A stretch of 64,000 bases of DNA from Janthinobacterium sp. B9-8. Its GTDB lineage: Bacteria > Pseudomonadota > Gammaproteobacteria > Burkholderiales > Chitinibacteraceae. The stretch is from contig NZ_CP014222.1 of the NCBI RefSeq assembly GCF_000969645.2, forward strand, positions 1,178,001 to 1,242,000. Reading direction: 5' to 3'. The position numbers were made by a program, and so were the translations under genes. Below, one piece after another: positions 62,371 through 64,000 of the stretch (position 1 is its first letter; each line of letters begins with the position of its first letter). A model generated the notes under the pieces. That model had not been told where the DNA came from and made no database searches. It was given only the letters and a program-made list of their open reading frames with translations.

Positions 62371-62951
62371 CACTGGTGATTGTTTGTTTGTTCAGGGGAG
62401 GAGGGCGTCTCTGCCAAATCCCGTTTCGCCCTTCTTTCCGTCATCTTGTTGTCGTAAGCGCTTTTATGGGCGATGTATAAGACGCGCTCTACTTCGGCGC
62501 AGACATAGCCTTTTTGATCAATGAGTTGCACGGGGTAAACGCGGTCTATTTCTGGGGTGAGGGCGAGCAGGTCGCGGATTTCGGTGAGCTCGGATTCGTC
62601 TACTTTAAATTCGGCCACTAGCGTGCCACGGCCTGGGCGCTTAAAGCGGATGGTGCCGCCTTTATCCCACACTACATAATCGTCCCCCAAATTAAAATAC
62701 AAGATGCTCATATAAAACGGGTCGGTGGCAGCAAACATGCTGCCACCAAAAATCGTGCCATTGATATTGCGCGTCTTCCAATTAAGCGGCAGCTCCACGC
62801 GGATATAGCGCACATCGGGGGATACGGCGGTCACTTTGCAGCCGGTGCGGCGAATGGCAGGGAACCAATTCAAGCCAAATTTCATCAGCTTTGCAACAAG
62901 GCACGGGCGGGCGACGATATAGAGGACGATTTTTCTGAAGAAAGGCGACAT
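62370..62951 (-). CDS. DUF4442 hotdog-fold protein (thioesterase-like)
   Basis: This 193-residue protein starts MSPFFRKIVLYIVARPCLVA. It has the hotdog-fold DUF4442 pattern NWKTRNINGTIFGGSMFAATDPFYMSIL, then VWDKGGTIRFKRPGRGTLVAEF. The NINGTIFGG stretch with following Asp resembles the active-site loop of PaaI-type thioesterases. A function as acyl-thioesterase or acyl-carrier interaction is possible. It is flanked by a repeat and the cadR-like gene on the same strand. Confidence 0.8.
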   Translation of the reverse strand: MSPFFRKIVLYIVARPCLVAKLMKFGLNWFPAIRRTGCKVTAVSPDVRYIRVELPLNWKTRNINGTIFGGSMFAATDPFYMSILYFNLGDDYVVWDKGGTIRFKRPGRGTLVAEFKVDESELTEIRDLLALTPEIDRVYPVQLIDQKGYVCAEVERVLYIAHKSAYDNKMTERRAKRDLAETPSSPEQTNNHQ

Positions 62952-62984
62952 GCACAAGTCCGATGGGTGAGGTATGCGAAAAAA

Positions 62985-63035
62985 ACCCAAATCTTAAAGC
63001 ACGGAAGGCTCAGAGCTACACGGAGAAAATCGGTA
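62985..63035. repeat. TCTGTG/CCGTG dispersed repeat
   Basis: The tract AAATCTTAAAGCACGGAAGG-CTCAGAGCTACACGGAGAAAA is a degenerate member of the family seen at 8.5, 14.8 and 33.2 kb. Confidence 0.55.
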
Positions 63036-63100
63036 AACCGGCTTGGTTTTGTTCGCGATTTTCATGGGCGCCGGCTTTGGGCCTTGAGTGCGATGAGGTA

Positions 63101-63532
63101 CTAGCCTAAATGAGTATGCCGCTCCGGGGTATTGCTGACTTCCATATTGTTTAAGCCTTGCACAATCCCGCAGTCTTGTACTGCTTGCTCGCTCTGGCAC
63201 TGCTGTCTGAGCGTTTTAAGCTGTATTTCTAGCTTTAGTAGCTCTTGAATTCGGATGCTGACATGCTCGATATGCGCGTCGAGCAGGGTGTTTACCGAGT
63301 GGCAGTTGTCTTCGGGTTGATCCATGAGTTGCAACAGCGCACGGATTTCCTGATGTGTCATATCGAGCGCACGGCAGTTACGGATAAAACTTAAGCGCTC
63401 CAGATGCAGCTCACTGTAATCACGGTAATTGCCACTGGTGCGGGCGGGCTCGGGCAGTAGCGATTCCTTTTCATAATATCTGATGGTTTCCACCGTACAT
63501 TGTGCCGCTTGGGCGAGTTCACCAATTTTCAT
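63101..63532 (-). CDS. cadR: MerR-family Cd(II)/Pb(II)-responsive regulator CadR
   Basis: This 143-residue MerR-type activator starts MKIGELAQAAQCTVETIRYYE, the winged helix that recognises a long-spacer promoter. The dimerisation helix follows (about 80-115). Metal ligands expected for CadR are present: Cys in PEDNCHS (about 77) and Cys in RQQCQSEQAVQDCGIV (about 112 and 119). A C-terminal His-containing tail (PERHTHLG) resembles CadR of Pseudomonas. It would bind Cd(II) or Pb(II) and twist the promoter open. No efflux gene lies next to it; the likely target is the P-type ATPase promoter at 26027-26057. Confidence 0.9.
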   Translation of the reverse strand: MKIGELAQAAQCTVETIRYYEKESLLPEPARTSGNYRDYSELHLERLSFIRNCRALDMTHQEIRALLQLMDQPEDNCHSVNTLLDAHIEHVSIRIQELLKLEIQLKTLRQQCQSEQAVQDCGIVQGLNNMEVSNTPERHTHLG

Positions 63533-63781
63533 TGCGTTCTCTGTGCTGGGTTTTGTATGGCGAGGTACTTTTTAAAAGGCAGGCCCGATTTCTGTTCTTT
63601 TATATGGGGCTATTTATCAGAAGTTAAATAGGGTTGCACTCAAAGACTTGCCTGTTCCTTGAGTGCGGAGATGGTATGAGGATGATTTTGTTGATGTTAT
63701 ATATGCAGATATGCAGCGGCGGCTAGTACGCCGCGCAGGGTGGGACGGGACTTTAGTGCCGCTTGCCGAAAAGGATTCGGT
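63533..63781. other. Intergenic region between cadR and T6SS genes
   Basis: It contains a hairpin GCACTCAA / TTGAGTGC at about 63636-63663, a possible terminator or operator for cadR or the T6SS operon. No gene is supported. Confidence 0.4.
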
Positions 63782-64000
63782 TTATCGATCCTGAATACGG
63801 TAAACATTGGATGACAATTGCAAAGTAGCATCAAAGCTAACGGGGGGGCGGTGTGGGTGTACTTTGAGCACGGCATCTACCCTAAAGCGTAAGTGTCGCT
63901 CTAATTCACGTGGCGCATCCAGACTGATTTTTACGCGCGTTAAGCGTGGCTCATGCCGCTCGATGGCGCGGCGCAGACGATCGCGCAGCATTTCTCTATC
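63782..64000 (-). CDS. tssE: T6SS baseplate protein TssE-like, C-terminal part
   Basis: This minus-strand frame runs to the window edge and ends at 63782. The visible ~72 residues include DREMLRDRLRRAIERHEPRL, then ARELERHLRFRV-like (PRELERHLRFRVDAVL) and VSFDATLQLSSNVY. This matches the GPW/gp25 (TssE) C-terminus, where EPRL and the L-x-F-x-I/V pattern are hallmarks. TssE is a baseplate wedge component. Since only the end is here, the rest of the T6SS structural operon presumably lies beyond the right edge. Internal Met at 63989-63991 is not the true start. Confidence 0.82.
   Translation of the reverse strand, partial: DREMLRDRLRRAIERHEPRLTRVKISLDAPRELERHLRFRVDAVLKVHPHRPPVSFDATLQLSSNVYRIQDR

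Overview
The window reads as chromosomal DNA of a Gram-negative betaproteobacterium, most likely of the order Neisseriales (Iodobacter/Chitinibacter/Deefgea-like). This is inferred from protein flavour, moderate GC, polyhydroxybutyrate (PHB) metabolism, frdABCD, a type VI secretion system (T6SS) and numerous short intergenic repeats. No rRNA, tRNA, CRISPR array or complete insertion sequence was seen.

Layout. 0-2 kb: a wasteland with a decayed 3' end of glycerol dehydrogenase (gldA), a small element with inverted ends, and an orphan 193-aa protein. 2-8.5 kb: ybhP-clsB phospholipid pair, a small lipoprotein, cysS, a DUF2726 protein and an exported glutaminase. 8.6-19.8 kb (minus strand): a probable 3-hydroxybutyrate (3HB) island. 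It has a sigma54-dependent activator, a complete five-gene LIV-type ABC importer, 3HB-oligomer hydrolase, 3HB dehydrogenase and an HSL-type esterase. The hydrolase would cut oligomers, the importer may take up monomer, and the dehydrogenase makes acetoacetate. 19.9-25.7 kb (minus): a tightly overlapping operon matching E. coli ynbABCD, with an added acyltransferase and a small membrane protein; it looks like a complete but uncharacterised lipid-headgroup pathway. 26-28.2 kb: a Zn/Cd/Pb P-type ATPase behind a MerR/CadR-type promoter; a CadR-like regulator lies 37 kb away at 63.1 kb. 28.4-35 kb: a nitronate monooxygenase, a stand-alone ClpP-like protease, small enzymes, and a zinc ABC importer led by an overlapping 33-codon membrane-peptide gene. 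35-50.6 kb: chemoreceptor, thymidine kinase, RecQ, nitrilase-fold hydrolase, short YidC-like protein, LysE exporter, pnuC with an NadR-type kinase, a kinase-HDOD-GAF protein, a YqhD-like reductase, an unknown two-gene unit and a glycerophosphodiesterase. 50.8-54.2 kb: fumarate reductase frdABCD with a well-placed FNR site. 54.4-62.4 kb: a T6SS effector module (vgrG, DUF4123 adaptor, frameshifted and intact DUF3304 lipoproteins, Tle1-like phospholipase, membrane protein). The last 0.2 kb is the C-terminus of a TssE-like baseplate protein, so the T6SS structural operon probably continues beyond the right edge.

The intergenic DNA is unusually rich in dispersed repeats. There are at least five families: TCTGTG/CCGTG tracts, GTAGGGTG hairpins, a nested GGGTTACGC palindrome, a ~240-bp element, and GCGGCTAAAGC hairpins. 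They explain most gene-free stretches over 150 bases.

The best candidates for new biology are the ynb-like lipid operon, the sigma54/LIV/3HB locus, the Tle1 module with tandem immunity genes, and the tiny gene coupled to the zinc transporter.
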